Shown here: positions 1-13,229 of the stretch, piece by piece | Layout of the letters: every line of letters starts with the position of its first letter | Position numbering within the stretch: position 1 is the first letter of the stretch | From: Struthidea cinerea | Taxonomy: Eukaryota; Chordata; Aves; Passeriformes; Corcoracidae | Assembly: GCA_013397865.1 (NCBI GenBank) | Contig: VZTI01002787.1 | Location: 93,471-157,470, forward strand | Direction: 5' to 3' | DNA: 64,000 nucleotides | Translations under genes and position numbers: made by a program | Notes under the pieces: model-generated | Told to the model about the DNA's origin: nothing | The model's database searches: none | Seen by the model: only the letters and a program-made list of their open reading frames with translations

Positions 1-166
1 CCAGTCAAAATTGCAGATTTTATGAAAAGCCTGAGTTGCCTCGTGGTGGATTGCACTGTAGTTCAAAAAGCTGATGAAACTGCTCTTCCTGCAGCCACAA
101 AGCAGCAGCTCCAGTCTGAGGCACCACGCAGTGGGCAACAACTGCTGTTTCTGGTGCTACAAACCA
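1..166. other. MPPED2 intron, left edge
   Basis: Intron of the minus-strand gene. No motif or repeat is recognised before the CR1 element that starts near 167. Confidence 0.6.
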
Positions 167-605
167 CAGAATCACAGCATGGTTTGGGTTGGAAGGGACC
201 TTAAAATCCACCTAGTTCCAACTCTCTGCCACAGTCAGGGACACCTTCCACAGGACCAGGCTGCTAGAGCCCCATCCAGCCCGGCCTTGAACACTTCCAG
301 GGATGGGGCAGCCACAGCTTCTCTGGAACATCTGTGCCAGGGCCTCACCACCCTCACAGTAAAGAATTTCTTCCCTGTATCAAATTCAAACCTACCTTCT
401 GTCGTTTGAAGCCACTCCCCCTTGTCCTGTCACTACATGCCCTTGTGAAGGTCCCTCTCCAGCTCCCTTGTGGCCATGCTAGGCACTGGAAAGCTGGAAG
501 GTGGCACTGGAAAGCTGGAAGGTTGCCCTGGAGCCATCTCTTCTCCAGGGTGAACAGCCTCAACTCTCCCAGCCCGTCTCCATAGGAGAGGTGCTCCAGC
601 CATGC
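167..605 (-). mobile_element. CR1 LINE 3' fragment, avian type
   Basis: In plus orientation the sequence begins cagaatcacagcatggtttg, then ggttggaagggacc. Further on it carries the standard antisense CR1 blocks: 'cccatccagcc', 'cttgaacacttccagggatggggc', 'ctcaccaccctca', 'cccccttgtcctgtcactaca' and 'cataggagaggtgctccagc'. The element therefore lies on the minus strand with its 3' end at about 167. Only the 3' non-coding end and the last part of ORF2 are present, a 5' truncation usual for CR1. It carries a local 21-bp tandem duplication (see 482-523). The left end and orientation are secure; the right end is approximate. Confidence 0.93.
482..523. repeat. 21-bp tandem duplication inside the CR1 copy
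   Basis: Two perfect adjacent copies of a 21-base unit starting ggcactggaaagc. Typical CR1 copies do not have this doubling at this place, so it probably arose after insertion. Confidence 0.9.
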
Positions 606-999
606 TGTAGTTTCACAGTTAGATATTCAGCCTTGGGATATTATATACTCATATTTTTAAAAAAGATGCATTCAAAGAAAAGTTGGGAGCTCATATTACA
701 AGTTCTCAGCTGAAGTACATTTTTTACTGATGAGTTACCAGCCTATGAACTGGTGGTTTATAATAGAAAGGCAGACTGACATTTAAATAGAGTGGCACAA
801 GAATAATGGCTTTACATTAGTATTTTATGAGAGGCTGAATAACCACAGAGTTAACATACTGTATTTTCTGGCAATAAAAAATCCTTTGAAAACAAAAGGT
901 CATTTTATTTGATAATGTAAATGAATTAGATTCGTATTGTATGGCCAAGAGAGTAAAGGAAAGATTAATTCTTAGAGAAGAAGTCAATATATCAGGATG
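606..999. other. MPPED2 intron, AT-rich, nothing recognised
   Basis: AT-rich sequence with short A and T runs. No repeat family, splice-flanked coding segment or RNA gene is visible. Confidence 0.6.
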
Positions 1000-1410
1000 G
1001 CTTGGATTGGTTTGGTTTTAATTCTTTAAGCATGCTGTAAAGCCTGTGGTTCATAACCCACAGCCATATATTGCTGTACACTGGGGGTTTTAATACAGGC
1101 CCCGGACTTCAGTCTAATCTGATAAAAATCTGAAACTTGCAGTAGGCCATTATGTGGGCAAACTATTCATTTTATATTCACCTCCTTGTCGTGTCAGTGC
1201 AGAGGTCATCTAAAGAGGGGGCCTAATTAATCAAACTGTCAGAGCCGATGAGGAGGAGCATGTTAATGGGACTTTTATTTCACCCAGGAAAGCAGTGGTG
1301 TGACAGGAACCAGAAAATATGGCCTTGATGTTGCTGTTTATTAGCAATGCTGAGATCAGTAGTAATAGGTGCCAAGCAGCCTATGTTTGATAAAGCACTG
1401 GATGTCAAGA
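1000..1410. promoter_or_regulatory. Candidate conserved non-coding element A
   Basis: This block has balanced composition, no repeat signature and no open frame of note. It contains a perfect-stem hairpin (CTGTGG...CCACAG, 1044-1063). A homeodomain-type TAATTA lies at 1224-1229, followed by ctgtcag, which in reverse is a MEIS/TGIF-type TGACAG word, at about 1237-1243. This texture is like vertebrate developmental enhancers, and the MPPED2-PAX6 region is known for them. Conservation itself cannot be seen from one sequence. Confidence 0.35.
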
Positions 1411-4400
1411 ACCTGCACCAACCAGAAATTAGACTGACAAGAGGCAGGAATCACCACATACTGCTGACAGCTACTGAGCACAGGTAGGGGTCGGGCGTGA
1501 ACACAGAACCCTGCACAGGACACGTTCTCGTTTCTTCAAAAATAAATTTAAAAAAACATCCCCAAGCCCAAACCCAACAACCCCTCGCTCTCAAACACCA
1601 AAACCCGCCAGCTATTTTCCTGCACTTAGGGGTGAGGCTTTGCAATATTTAATGCCTGTCTGGCCTGCCTATTAGGCAAGCACAGTGGCACAGAAAAAAC
1701 CCTAAATTTGGTACAAGAGTGCTGAACTTAAAGGATTGCCTTGATGGAAGGCCATGGTGGTGCAAGGCCAGCACACTGCTGATACCCTCTGAGAGACATC
1801 TCTGATTCCCTCTGAGAGCTGCCAGGATTGTAAATGGTCCAAGAGCAGCACAAGAGCTGGCACTACCTGAGCAGATCCATGCAGGATGCACCAGAATGAA
1901 GGAAGAACAGCACTGGCAGGAGTCACGTCTGTGCCAGATCAGGCACTCAATGAGTTCAACCCTGGCCCCACAAAACACAGCTGATAATGCTCAAATAACA
2001 GTGAGGATTCAATTTCTTGCCCAAAGCCCTTCTCCAAAATTGATGTTCTTAACACAAAATGCATGCCCAGAGTAAAGAAGAAAACAAGGATGTCCAAAAG
2101 GGAGTGAGTGGGAGATATAAGAGATGCTCAGTTTTTGAAGGGCACTGGACTCATTTTAGCAGCAGCCAAGGCATTTGCTGTGTGGGTGATATATGTAAAA
2201 TTTTAAATTAATTATTTTAGTAATGCACCCCTACATGATTTCTCAGTTTGCAATGTATTTTATACTTCAGGCTATGGTAGGCTTTATAATTAACTACTTT
2301 CTGAAGCCATTTTAATTATTTTTTCCCCCAACACCATTATTTCCCAATGAATAGAGAGCTAACATTAAATAGCCTTCTAAACAGAGAGCTGCAGGAATCT
2401 ACTCTTGTAGGATAAAGCACTTGGAATTACAGCCCTAGCAATGCCCCCAGAAAGGTTTAAGCTGCTGAAAGGAAATACGTTGCCAAAGGAAAACCTCAGA
2501 CACTAACAGGGCATGCAAGTCCCCAGCTGAGTCAAAATTTTTCCCGGTGGAAAAGGAAAGCTATTGTGGTTTTGGCTGCTGCCATGGATCCAAATACCCT
2601 CATCCTGAATTATCTTTTTCTTTTCTCCATTGTCTGGGTCTTCCTCTAAAGCCAGCAGTACTAGAATTGGAATTAAATGATTCAGAACCAAGTTCTGTGC
2701 CTCTGACTGGGGTGACTCAGCCTCCCGGGCTGCTGTGCTCCATCCCAGAGCTCTCAGCAGGCTGCGGGGGAGGCAGGACACCGGGGTGGCTCTGCCTTCT
2801 CTGCTGGGAACAGCTGCCCGTTGCAAGTGGACAAGCACAATTCCATCTCCAGAGGCTACAGAGAGATGCTGGCAGAAAGGTATTTTTCTTTGTCAGCAGA
2901 ACAACTTAGAAAACCTCCTGCTTCTCTCCTGAGCCTCCCCTGTTCCTCCCTGCCACAGGCACCGCTCTCTTCTGGTGGTACCGATGAGCCTGAGGTGAGA
3001 TCACTGATAACACCCTTGTCTACAGAAACTGGAAGATCTTTTTGGCTATTTGGTTTTACAGGGTTCAAATCTTCAAGCAGCCCAAATATGGGACTGGAGA
3101 ATGATAGCACTGGGCTCAGGACTGGTTGTTCAGGGCAGGAACTGCTTCTCCGACAGCAAAACTCACAGCTTTACCATCGAACTACAGCTTTAAAGAGAAC
3201 AGTGCACTGCTGCTGTAAAATAAATATATGAAGAAGAATAAAGACTCTTCCCATCCTTATCTTCTGCTGTTGACAATGCCCTTTTGAATGGTTAAAATTA
3301 TATTTTCCCTTACACTTTCATACTTTCTAATTTAAACATAAGGCACACCCCCTATACTTCACAGAAAATACATTACATTGAAAATATATGCAGAAAGCTA
3401 AAATGTAGTTAAAATAACTACCTTTTAGACCTTTAGATGGCTGCTGTCACAGCTACAAGAAAAATAAATGTTGATGCGTAAAATCTTAATGGTTATGAGC
3501 TGCATTTTTATATTTCTCAATGTCAGTGGTGTTAAAAACATTAAAGTCAGTTCACTATTAGCAAATGGAATAGTACAAAAATTTGGGACTATGTTGAGTA
3601 TCTTTTAAAAGAGCACTGAAGAGGGTTTTCTGTTGTTGATGGTGTGTTACTCAGCCATCGCCACAGTATTCTGTTAGTGTTAGGATTTTATTACCTATAC
3701 TGTACCATTAGCTTGTTGGAGGGGAGGTCTGAATTTCTTGTAATGTCACACCTTCCTTTACAAACATTGTGTAGTCAAAGTACGACCAAAATCTCCTGCT
3801 TCAAAGGCTTTGCAAGAGTGTATTCCTAAAATGCCTGCCTAACTTCATGGAGATACTGCTCTTATTTTGAAACAAAAGAAAACCTGCACGTTAATCCCAA
3901 TGACATTGCTACAGGAACCTTATTTACAGTATGATTAAAAAATGGTCCTTTCTTACAGCCTCATTAAATCTAAGCCTCATTTAACTACTAGGACATTTTT
4001 ACAATGGGTTTACTGACATACCATGATAAATGTCTGTATAACATCCTTCAACAATAGCCCTGACTACAGCCATAACCACAATGTGTATAAACACTGCATC
4101 AGCTCTAACAATGCACTGTCCTGAATAGTAGGAAGTGAAGTAACACTAAACACATTTTTACTAAGTCCTGCGTCTCCAAACCTGTATTTTGCTTTAGGTT
4201 TTTTCCTTGGTTTCTCTTTTGTCTTGGGGGGCTGCTTTGTTTTGCCTTCTCAGTGGGAAAAGAAATGTTCTCTTTAAAATTATGAGAATTAAGATGTTAA
4301 ACTTTTAAAATACTACAGGATCCTTTGAAATTCTGACCTAGGCAGAAAGGTTTCCTGAAATTTGATTCTTTAGAGATAAAAGGGTTGGCAGCCGGATGAA

Positions 4401-6899
4401 AGCAGCCCTACCCTTTTTTCCATGTCAGAGAAATGAATGGAACAGCTTATGAATACATGTAACTCACCCATTCAGGAGCCACGCTGGTGCCTATTTGTCC
4501 TGAAATATCAGTGTTAGGTTACTGTGCAAAGCAACAGCACTGTGAGCCGGCATCGACTCTGTCCACGAGAACAATGAGGGCCACAATAAGGTTTTGGGAG
4601 ATTTACAAACTTTTCAAACTTCAAGGCAAGGCAAGGAATTAAAAGACATTTCTGTGGGAACCATGCTTTCAAAACACCTCTATAAATGGTTATCCACTGT
4701 AACTTACTCCTGCAAGGCACAGAGACTGGGAGTACCAGAATTGTACAACAAACTAAAACTGAACAGGCTCAAATGCTTTCCTGTTCATGGCTGGCCTCTG
4801 ATTTAATTTCACATCAAATGATATCGCAAAGCTGGACATGGTAAACCCACAGTATTTTCACCGGAGACTAGGGTCTGACATTCTGTCTAAATGAAATTTC
4901 CCAGTTGTCCCAAACACTTTTTATCTTATTTCCATGCTAGCAGTTTGAAATGTCACTATGCATTGCCGCAATGACAGATGAGCGAAGGCACAAGAAAGCA
5001 ACGGAGCTGCTTTCTCCAATGAACCATGCCTGGCAAATGTGAAAATTCTCTTTTGCCCGTGGCTGCTGGCCCACTCCCAGGTATTGATGGTAACAGGGGG
5101 AAGCTCTGTAATGTGACTTCACACAGGTTGAAATACAGTGCATGAGTTAAGAAAACTTCGTATGTATGTATATACGTACTCACATTATTAAAAAACATCT
5201 CAAATCTTGCAAATATTTTTTACTTTATTACCACAGGTTATAACACACTGACAGCAATAAACACCCTGGGACACAGAAGATTAAGTCATGTGGCCATAAT
5301 ACATACTTTACATATTTTATGTGGATTAATAGACTGAGGCTTAGATAGTAGTGGTAAAAAAGTAAACATCCTTCAGAAAACATTTTTGTAAGAGATGATG
5401 CCTCATGCTCACAGGGACTTCAGGACCTACAGACATCCCTTCAGTGACAGTGGGGAGGAGACCACAGTAACATTTCTCACTGCCATAACTTAACGTGTTT
5501 CTATCAACTACAATGAACTGCTCTAAGGACAACTTCAAGACCAAACTGTGAACTAGAGTTTCTCCTTGCTAAATACCTTTTTCCTGCTGTAGTGAAACAA
5601 TAATCTTCTGCCTCTAAAAGGCAACTCCTTTATATAGGCTTGCTCATGTCATACAGCTGACAACCAGCAGAAGAAAAATAGATGGGGTTATATTAGCAAT
5701 TAACACCTGGATATTGCTTACTCTCTCCCATTTGAGTCAGTGCTCACTCTAACACTCCTGTTTGCCTCCCCTCAGTGAGACAGGCAGAGCTGCCACTCCC
5801 TGCAGTGACTCCTTCTGTGTGCTGCTAAAGCGGAGAAGGGAGCATTTGTATGCAGCAACCTCCACCCAGAAACACCCCGCGCTGGGATCAGGGTGTGTGA
5901 AATGCTGCTCTCACTGAAGCCAGGGCTCGAAATTTCACCCATGATTTATTTTTCAATAAGTCATCTCTTGCTGTCCTGCTCTTTGATATTGCTTTGCTTC
6001 TGAGAGCACAGAAGATATGAAAAGCTGCATTTCTATTAGCAACATCCACTTTAAAACTTCGCATACTACCCTCTTTATAAGGCCCTGCTGCCTTCCATTC
6101 TCTAATACAAGCTGTTACTCAGCCTTCTCCTGCCTTTATCATCAAAAGAAATCATATTGACTAGCACAATAAAACCCAGAGGTCACCATGATCTCTTTTA
6201 TAAGCATTAGGAAATAAACTTTTTAGTAGAAGATAGGGTAAAAATCAAGTTTTGCACCATATTTTGGCTACATTCCCCCGAAGAAGTTAATCTATACAAC
6301 TCTTTTCTTTAAAAGTACAAAACCAAGGCCCCAGATGGACAGAATTTTCCATGACTGAGATGATACAAATGAGTTATACCATATTTTGGGGATATATTTT
6401 CAGAGCATAGTGGGATCCATCTGAAACCTTCCTCTTCCAGGGATGCAGGAGATTACACCTGCCCCCAGGACACCCACAGCCAGAGCCATTTCCTTAGCCT
6501 ACCATTCCCTAGCTCCAGCTGAAAAAGGGCGAAGGGAAGACTGCTGGGAGGTGGCTTCAGTTTATACAATACTCCAGTGGTTAAAAAAACTTCCTCAGAA
6601 AGTTCTCATTCAGGAGGTATGAATGAAGCACTCCTTAAAAACCAAACAAAAGCCTAGAGGAACAGCCTCAACATCTACATACAAGGCCAGTACCTCCATG
6701 CATGCAGAAACAAACATATATGCAACACAATCCACACATTTTTTCATACCTACCTATATAGATATATAGACAAGAGGCTACATTACATGCTGTGCAACTG
6801 CAACCAAGCAATGGCATCAGCAGGATGATTTGGCATGCTGAAGTAGTTTGACACTCTTGCATATCAAAACATTAAAGCCCTACCAAACTTCGTTCATCA
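1411..6899. other. MPPED2 intron, no gene recognised
   Basis: Mostly AT-rich unique-looking sequence. About 2690-3000 is more GC-rich and carries overlapping open frames on both strands, such as 2547-2909 on plus. These have low-complexity, non-family-like translations and no flanking splice logic, so I regard them as chance. A small imperfect duplication (ctgat[a/t]ccctctgagag) occurs near 1780-1820. No CR1 or other transposon was identified. Confidence 0.6.
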
Positions 6900-7330
6900 A
6901 ATTGTTAGAGCAGCTCAACTTCCGCCTGCAAATATGAATTTATAAAAGAGAGAGCAGTGTTTACTGTCCTGTCTCTGCCTAGTTGCTTAATTGAAACTTG
7001 TATTTGGCCAGATGAAATAGCAAAGTGTTTAAAATACAAGCAATGGCTGGCCGTCATCAGGAAGGAGTTTTCCACAGTGTTCGACACTTTGCAGTGCTTC
7101 AACCACTGTCACGACACCCTTACAGACGCAGCTTCATTTCTTACAACGCATCAGGAGCATATCTGACCTGTTTCCATCAGCCACAGTGCATGCAAGTCTA
7201 TTAATACTGGAGCTAAATTCAGCCGTTCAGAAGCCAAATGTTTGGTACGAGGCTCTGTTATGGGCAATGGAGAGAGACAAGCCCGTTTGCAAAGGGTACA
7301 GTTAGTTCACAGGCTAATGTGTAAAGCAGC
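6900..7330. promoter_or_regulatory. Candidate conserved non-coding element B
   Basis: Balanced, non-repetitive sequence from 'gagcagctcaacttccgcct' onward. It includes homeodomain-like cttaattg near 6985 and dense non-simple sequence to about 7330. Both strands carry short open frames (6957-7166 plus, 6905-7102 minus), but the overlap of frames and absence of splice sites argue against coding. Enhancer identity is inferred from texture only. Confidence 0.3.
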
Positions 7331-10300
7331 TGGGATGGATTGCAGGTGCTGCTTTCAGTCTCCTTTAATGAAAATAGGGAGCTGAGGAACTCTAGCTTGG
7401 TTTCACCTTATAACGTTTAAACAAAAAAAAAAAGAAAAATCAAGCCTCCAACCCCAAAACCAAGAATTTACTGTACCTTAAGGGACATCATACATTACAC
7501 AAAATAAAGCTTCTGCAAAAATGTGGTGAGATAGGTGTTTGTTCACATGAGCATCCACATAGATATACAGCATATAAAATCTGACACCTTAAAAAATATG
7601 TATATCAACTTCTGGCAATATTGAAAACCCTTCAGCATGTTTCTTGTGTGCAATGCTTATAAGAAGGCAACTGTGATACTGTTTTTAAGCTATTTTAGTA
7701 AGGGCCCTTGACAAGCTTCACATAAAATATTCAGCATTGATGCTTTCAAGTCCACACTATTTAACTTAAAAAGCTCTCTTCTTCAACCCACATTATAAAT
7801 AGGTTTATTATAAAGGTGGTGTGTGGATTAGACATTTCCCCTACCCTTCCCATCTGCCTTCCCCTAAAGTGTGGTTGTATTGGGCTGCATCACAAACACA
7901 AGCAAAAACTGAAAAACAATTTCCTTTTAGAATTAAAATTATTTATTGAAAGTTTAGATAGTTTTAAAGAAATTCAGAGGAATTTCACATACTGTTTCAA
8001 ATAGTTATGTTTACATCTCCAACAAGTAACTGTATGGCTGAAAAGCAGTCAGAATTAAAAGGGACCTCTATTAATTCAGTCCTCTAGTATGGAACTTTAT
8101 TGCCCATGCCTTTATCAGAAGAATTTGTCTTCTAAACTAACTTTTGAAATTACATCCTGTCTTTACAGAACTGAGGAGCAAATGTTACTGATTTCAGAGG
8201 GAGCTGACTTTCATCCCACATCTTTTATTTTTCATCTGTATAATGAACCGAAAACCCAGTCAGTGTAACGAAGTTCTTAAAATAATACACTGAAGTACTG
8301 AAAAACATCTATGCTGTGGAAAACACAGCATTCACATGACTTTTCGGACTATAGCTGCAATGAAGAACCCTTTGCAAGCACAAAGAAAAAGTCTTTTTCA
8401 AATTCTTACAGGCCTGGAGATTCCAATATATTTTTCTAAGCTATTTAGATGCCCAAGCTGGCATCAAGACGGAGACATGATTGAACCTGCATGCTGTATT
8501 TCATAATGTAAATCTGCAGTCCTGAGTCGGGCAGAATTCCAAGTACAGTATTTAAATTTTTCTCATCTGTTGTCTAAGAAGTCCAGGATCAAACACATGA
8601 TTTAAAGCCTACTGAGATCAGTGGGAAAATCCTATTGGCTTCAATGAGCTTTGGATGAGACTCAGAGGACCACAGTCAAAATGTTATCTAGGGCTGGAAA
8701 ATGCATCTAGTGAATTCTTGGCCAATTCTGTAGCTCAGCACCAAAACTTCTGGTCATCTTAGTTTTCATCTCAACTTTTCTACACTTCAATCCCGAACTT
8801 TACTAATCAGACACTTTCTTTACTCAAAAATCCAGTGTCCGTTTTTTGCTCTCCTTCCCCTCTCTTCTCTATTTGGCACATTTGGGAATTTTATCCTTGA
8901 CAATAGAACTTACGATAAAATGGAGACCAATAACACTTTTAACTTCTTCTAGTGTTATGCAAAGATATTTTAACTGCTGTTGAACTCAAGCTATAGGAAA
9001 TGGTGATTTCAAAGTGAACTTGGTACGGTCATTGAAATATTTCCTATAAATATTTTAGATGGTAATTCCATTCTTCCCAAAGAGAAAATGACTTAATTAT
9101 CAGGGGCTTCTGCTCATACTATTCATGGGAGCAGACATACTTTTTAGCATATTTAAAGATACTAAATTATGGAAAGCAGTTCACATAGGGTAATTATTTG
9201 ATAGTTCATTATGATGAACAGTACATTTATTTATAATAAGTGCCATGTTTTATAGCATGATACCAAAATCAGACACTGCTTCATAGCCAGAAAGGTCTCC
9301 TTTGGCACTACCAGAGTGAAAATCACTGCAGCCTGTTAGTCCAGTCCCGTTCAGATCCAGACACGCTTCTCTTTGCAGTATCAGTATTTCACTGCAATCA
9401 ATTCCCTCACCCACAGCCTCCTGGGTCAGCATGCTCTCTTACAAGAGCTACGTATGCTGTGCACGTGGGTAAATACACTCTGCCATGCTCCATGTTTTAT
9501 AATCTACCGTTTAACCTTTAGGCATGTGCTTACCAAAACCTCTGCAAGCACAATGGCTTTCTTCAGCTGGAGAACACCAGGCACACAAGGCAGGGTTTAT
9601 ACAGTAACTTCTGCTTCACTGCAAAATATATCAAAACAGAGTCCCTGTTTATCCTGGGGGGGAACAACGTTCCTCTGTCTTCTCATCCCAGATCTGACAG
9701 TCATTTACAGAGACTGAGACTTCATCTCCCACTGAAATGAGGAGAGGTCTGCCCAACAATTTAAAGTGGATCAAGATTTAATTGAGGTGAATATTGGCAA
9801 GACATTTACTGCAGAGTTATTGCAAAACACATTTCATTAATGACAATGATACTAAAACATTGGAAATCCATAAAGGTGGAATCAGAAAGACTAGACAACA
9901 TGCTCACTGAAGTCAATGGATGGAAATAAGCTCTGGACCCCACTTTGCTTACAAAGCAACACCTTCTTTAGAGCTAAAATTTTACACAAAGGATTAGTGG
10001 CGTGTTACTTACCATTTACATAAAATGCCCATAGACTAAATGAAAAAGAGTAGACATAGATGGTGAAAACACAGCAAGGGAGCGGGAAGAGACCCAAGAT
10101 CATGTTTCCACAAACACACAATCACTGACCCTCATTCAGGGGAGCTGCTTGTGACAAGTGAAATTTTTCACACCACAATTTGCAGGACGGACTCATCTGC
10201 CTACTTTCAGCAACCTCATTGCATATTTGAGAAATCGAGTGTAGAAAGCACAGTGTACAAACTTTACTTTGAGTTTTAACATCAGCCTTTCCACCCTGCA

Positions 10301-10965
10301 CAACTCCCCAAATGCAGTGTGTCTGGCCAGGAGCCACGAGCAGCAGCACAACACACATCTTGTGCTCAGAGCCCGGGGAGCTCCCTGTGCCGCTCTGCTA
10401 CCTTGAAGGCAGCTGTTTTAAAGAATCACCACACTAATGAAAAAATCTAGTTGCTGGGGCAGAATATCAAAATGAGCACTTTCTGTTCCTTCACAAAGTT
10501 TGCCCTTTCTTGTCAGCTTTTGCTGAAGTAAAAACGAATGCACCTGAAATATAACCACCAGAGTGAGGTGAGAAGAAAGTGCAATATTATTAGGACCAAA
10601 GTGAAAGCTGTGATATGAAAGTCACAACCCCCTCCACCCCCAGTATTTATTCCAACTAGAAAATTGCTCACGCCGATATTCACCTTCTTGTCACTTGAGA
10701 GAAAAAAAGTCAGACCAACTTTTAAATTAACTTACATACCACACCTCCAGAAATGATTAATACTTCTTGAAAGGATAGTTAAGAACAGCAACAAAAGAAA
10801 AACCTAGATTACTGTAAATGGGCAGAATTTCTTCTTGAACTAACCTCAGACAGAAAGATTTAATTGCCCATGTTGTAAGGTCAGCTTCTACAAAATTCTG
10901 ATTATCTAAGGTTTTCAATGCACAATTCAGTATGACGCTTCTGTATGAAAGGCCAGTGCCTGTGA
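7331..10965. other. MPPED2 intron, no gene recognised
   Basis: AT-rich intron with a poly-A run near 7424. A phrase at about 8050-8090 (gggacctctattaattcagtcc) faintly resembles a decayed CR1 end but is too short to call. Nothing else is recognised. Confidence 0.6.
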
Positions 10966-11206
10966 CAGAATCCCAGAATTAACTAGGTTGGAAAAGACCT
11001 TTGAGCTCATCGAGTCCAAACTATGACCGAACAGCACCTTGTCAACCAGACCATGGCACTGAGTGCCACATCCAGCCTTTTCTCCAACACCTCCAGGGAT
11101 GGTGACACTCCCCAGGCAGCCCATTCCAGTGCCCAATCACTCCTTCAGTGAAGAAATTCTTCCTAATACCCAGCCTAAATGTCCTCTGGTACAGCTTAAG
11201 GTACGC
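10966..11206 (-). mobile_element. CR1 LINE 3' fragment, second subfamily
   Basis: Antisense CR1 blocks run in order: 'cagaatcccagaatt', 'aggttggaaaagacctttgagctcatcgagtcc', 'ctccagggatggtgacactccc', 'caggcagcccattccagtgcc', 'tcagtgaagaaattcttcctaatacccagcctaaa' and finally 'ggtacagctt'. The 3' end is near 10966, so the element is on the minus strand. The wording differs from the copy at 167-605, indicating another CR1 subfamily. The copy stops abruptly near 11206, a strong 5' truncation. Confidence 0.9.
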
Positions 11207-13229
11207 TGAAAAACACAGGGACCTTCCATTACAGAAATAAAAGAGGCGAACAAGAAAATCTATGAGAAATCCCAGGGGAAGACTGAACTGCTGCTTGCTA
11301 TCAGCCCCCATGGACTGAATTCATCAGCACCAGCACCATCCATGTCCAGGAGCTCCCTCTGACTGTCAAGAGCACTGCAGCTTTCCAGAAGTTGCCCCCG
11401 GACACAAGTCCATGGTGTTGATCTCTGTTTACATTAGCTGTGTTCTAGAAAGCACCACAGAGCTCCAGAAGCAGAGGAATACTGAACTGTAGCTCACTGT
11501 GTATGCAGGGTTTGTTTGCAGTGAGTGGGATGGCTCATTATTATTTGTTGCCAGTTTTCACTATTCATGATGGAAGAATGCTGACGCCTCTACTCTTTTA
11601 TTGCTTGCAAAAGGCATTCAGTCTCCAAAAATATTTTAGACTTTACTGATTGGCTGCTTTCTTGCACAAATTATTTTAAATAAGTTTCCATGGAAAAGGA
11701 CATTTCGGAATACACAGTTAGAATAATTAAAAACTAAAATGAAAAAATAAGGAGGAGCACCACTCAAAATCTTCAGCACGTTGTTGGTGCAACCTCCTCA
11801 CGTTGTGTAGCTAAACATAAACCCAAGTGTCACAAGCAGCTGCCACCCCTAGTACAACGGGGGGGGAAAAGACTCTACAGTGAGTAGAAGAGTAGCTTGA
11901 CATGTGGCTTCTCCTCCCAGACTTGCAGCAGAAATTAAGATTCAAAAAACAAATGGTGGTAGCGAAACAAACTTACACTGCTGATTTAATTAACGTGGAT
12001 TTTTAGTTTGGGTTTTTACATAACAAATTCTAGTTTGTATAAAGTACATTAGTACTGTTTTGGACAGTTAATTATTTTTACCATTTACCCTAAAGATGGA
12101 ACTACTCACATGAAGTCTACACTTACAATAATATAATAAAATCCTTAATATAAAAAAAATAAGCAATATTTACTTGTTCCTAAAGTTAAAATCAAGCCAC
12201 TTAACTGAAAGAAGTCTCCAAATAAACTCTTAGAATTACAGTTTGCAGGAAAAATTTTTACAGGGTTCATTTCTGCTTTTCTAGAAGATAATGTATTTTT
12301 TATTTCAGTCCATATAAGCAGTACATACTAATGCTTGATTAAAATGAAAAAGAAAAATCCAAAAAAACCCAGAAATCGTAAAAGGAAAAGCACCACCCGC
12401 AATTTATGAATAAAAACAAAGTATAAAACACTATGTCCATTATCTCCGTAATCTTGAAAGACTGGCTTGACCAGGAACAATAGATTAGCTTAAAACACTG
12501 AGACAAAGGTAATATTTTGTTTTATAAGATAAAATTTGCTGTAATGAACTTTTTCCTTATGCATTTAGAAGTCCTAAGCTAGTTTCATTCTGGTAAGAGA
12601 ATGCATTTTAAACCATTCTCTGTGTTCATTTATAAATTAATTCTAATAATTTGCATCAAAAGACAGCTGGAATACATGAAAAAAGAGATTTAAAAGCATA
12701 ATTCATCACTTTATAATAAGAAAATATTTAAGTGTACATACAAAAAGAAGTGCAACAATATTAATGTATTAAATTTTTATGCTGTTACTTAAATAAGAGG
12801 CAGCAGCATACTGTCCCAAGTTTAAAAAAATGAAACATTGCCAATTATTGACACCCAATTTTCTTCAAATAAATAATAGTTTGTAGATTTTTAACAAGTA
12901 AAATAGCAAAAATAGGAGTAAAATTAATTACAGAAATCACTTAGACTTGACCCAGCCCACCCAGTAAAAAAGAAAAAACTCTTTTCCAAACAGTAACATC
13001 AATTTCCATCTGCTCCCGAGGTTTTTCTCTAAGTAATGCTGGGCTGCCTAATCTTTGTGCAGCTCCTCTGCAGTGCCATCCAAGGCTGCACTTCCCACAG
13101 CGTGCCCTCACTCTGCACCTCAGCCCTGTTTATCCACCTTATCAGCTCAGGAAGAAATTTCGGCAAAACTCTTCCTCTGGTCACCGATATCTCTGGGAAC
13201 CGAACCCATTAAGATATTTGTGACCCCTA
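11207..13229. other. MPPED2 intron, strongly AT-rich
   Basis: No gene or transposon is recognised. From about 11,950 to 12,950 the sequence is very rich in A and T with many short A runs. A G run with adjacent A's sits near 11860. Confidence 0.6.

Noticed and set aside
1649..1978. 109-codon minus-strand Cys/Ser-rich frame
   Set aside because: Opens with GTG rather than ATG and has no recognised family. Not flanked by a plausible exon structure.
8050..8095. Possible CR1 3' end (gggacctctattaattcagtcc)
   Set aside because: Only about 25 bases resemble CR1 and no second block supports it.
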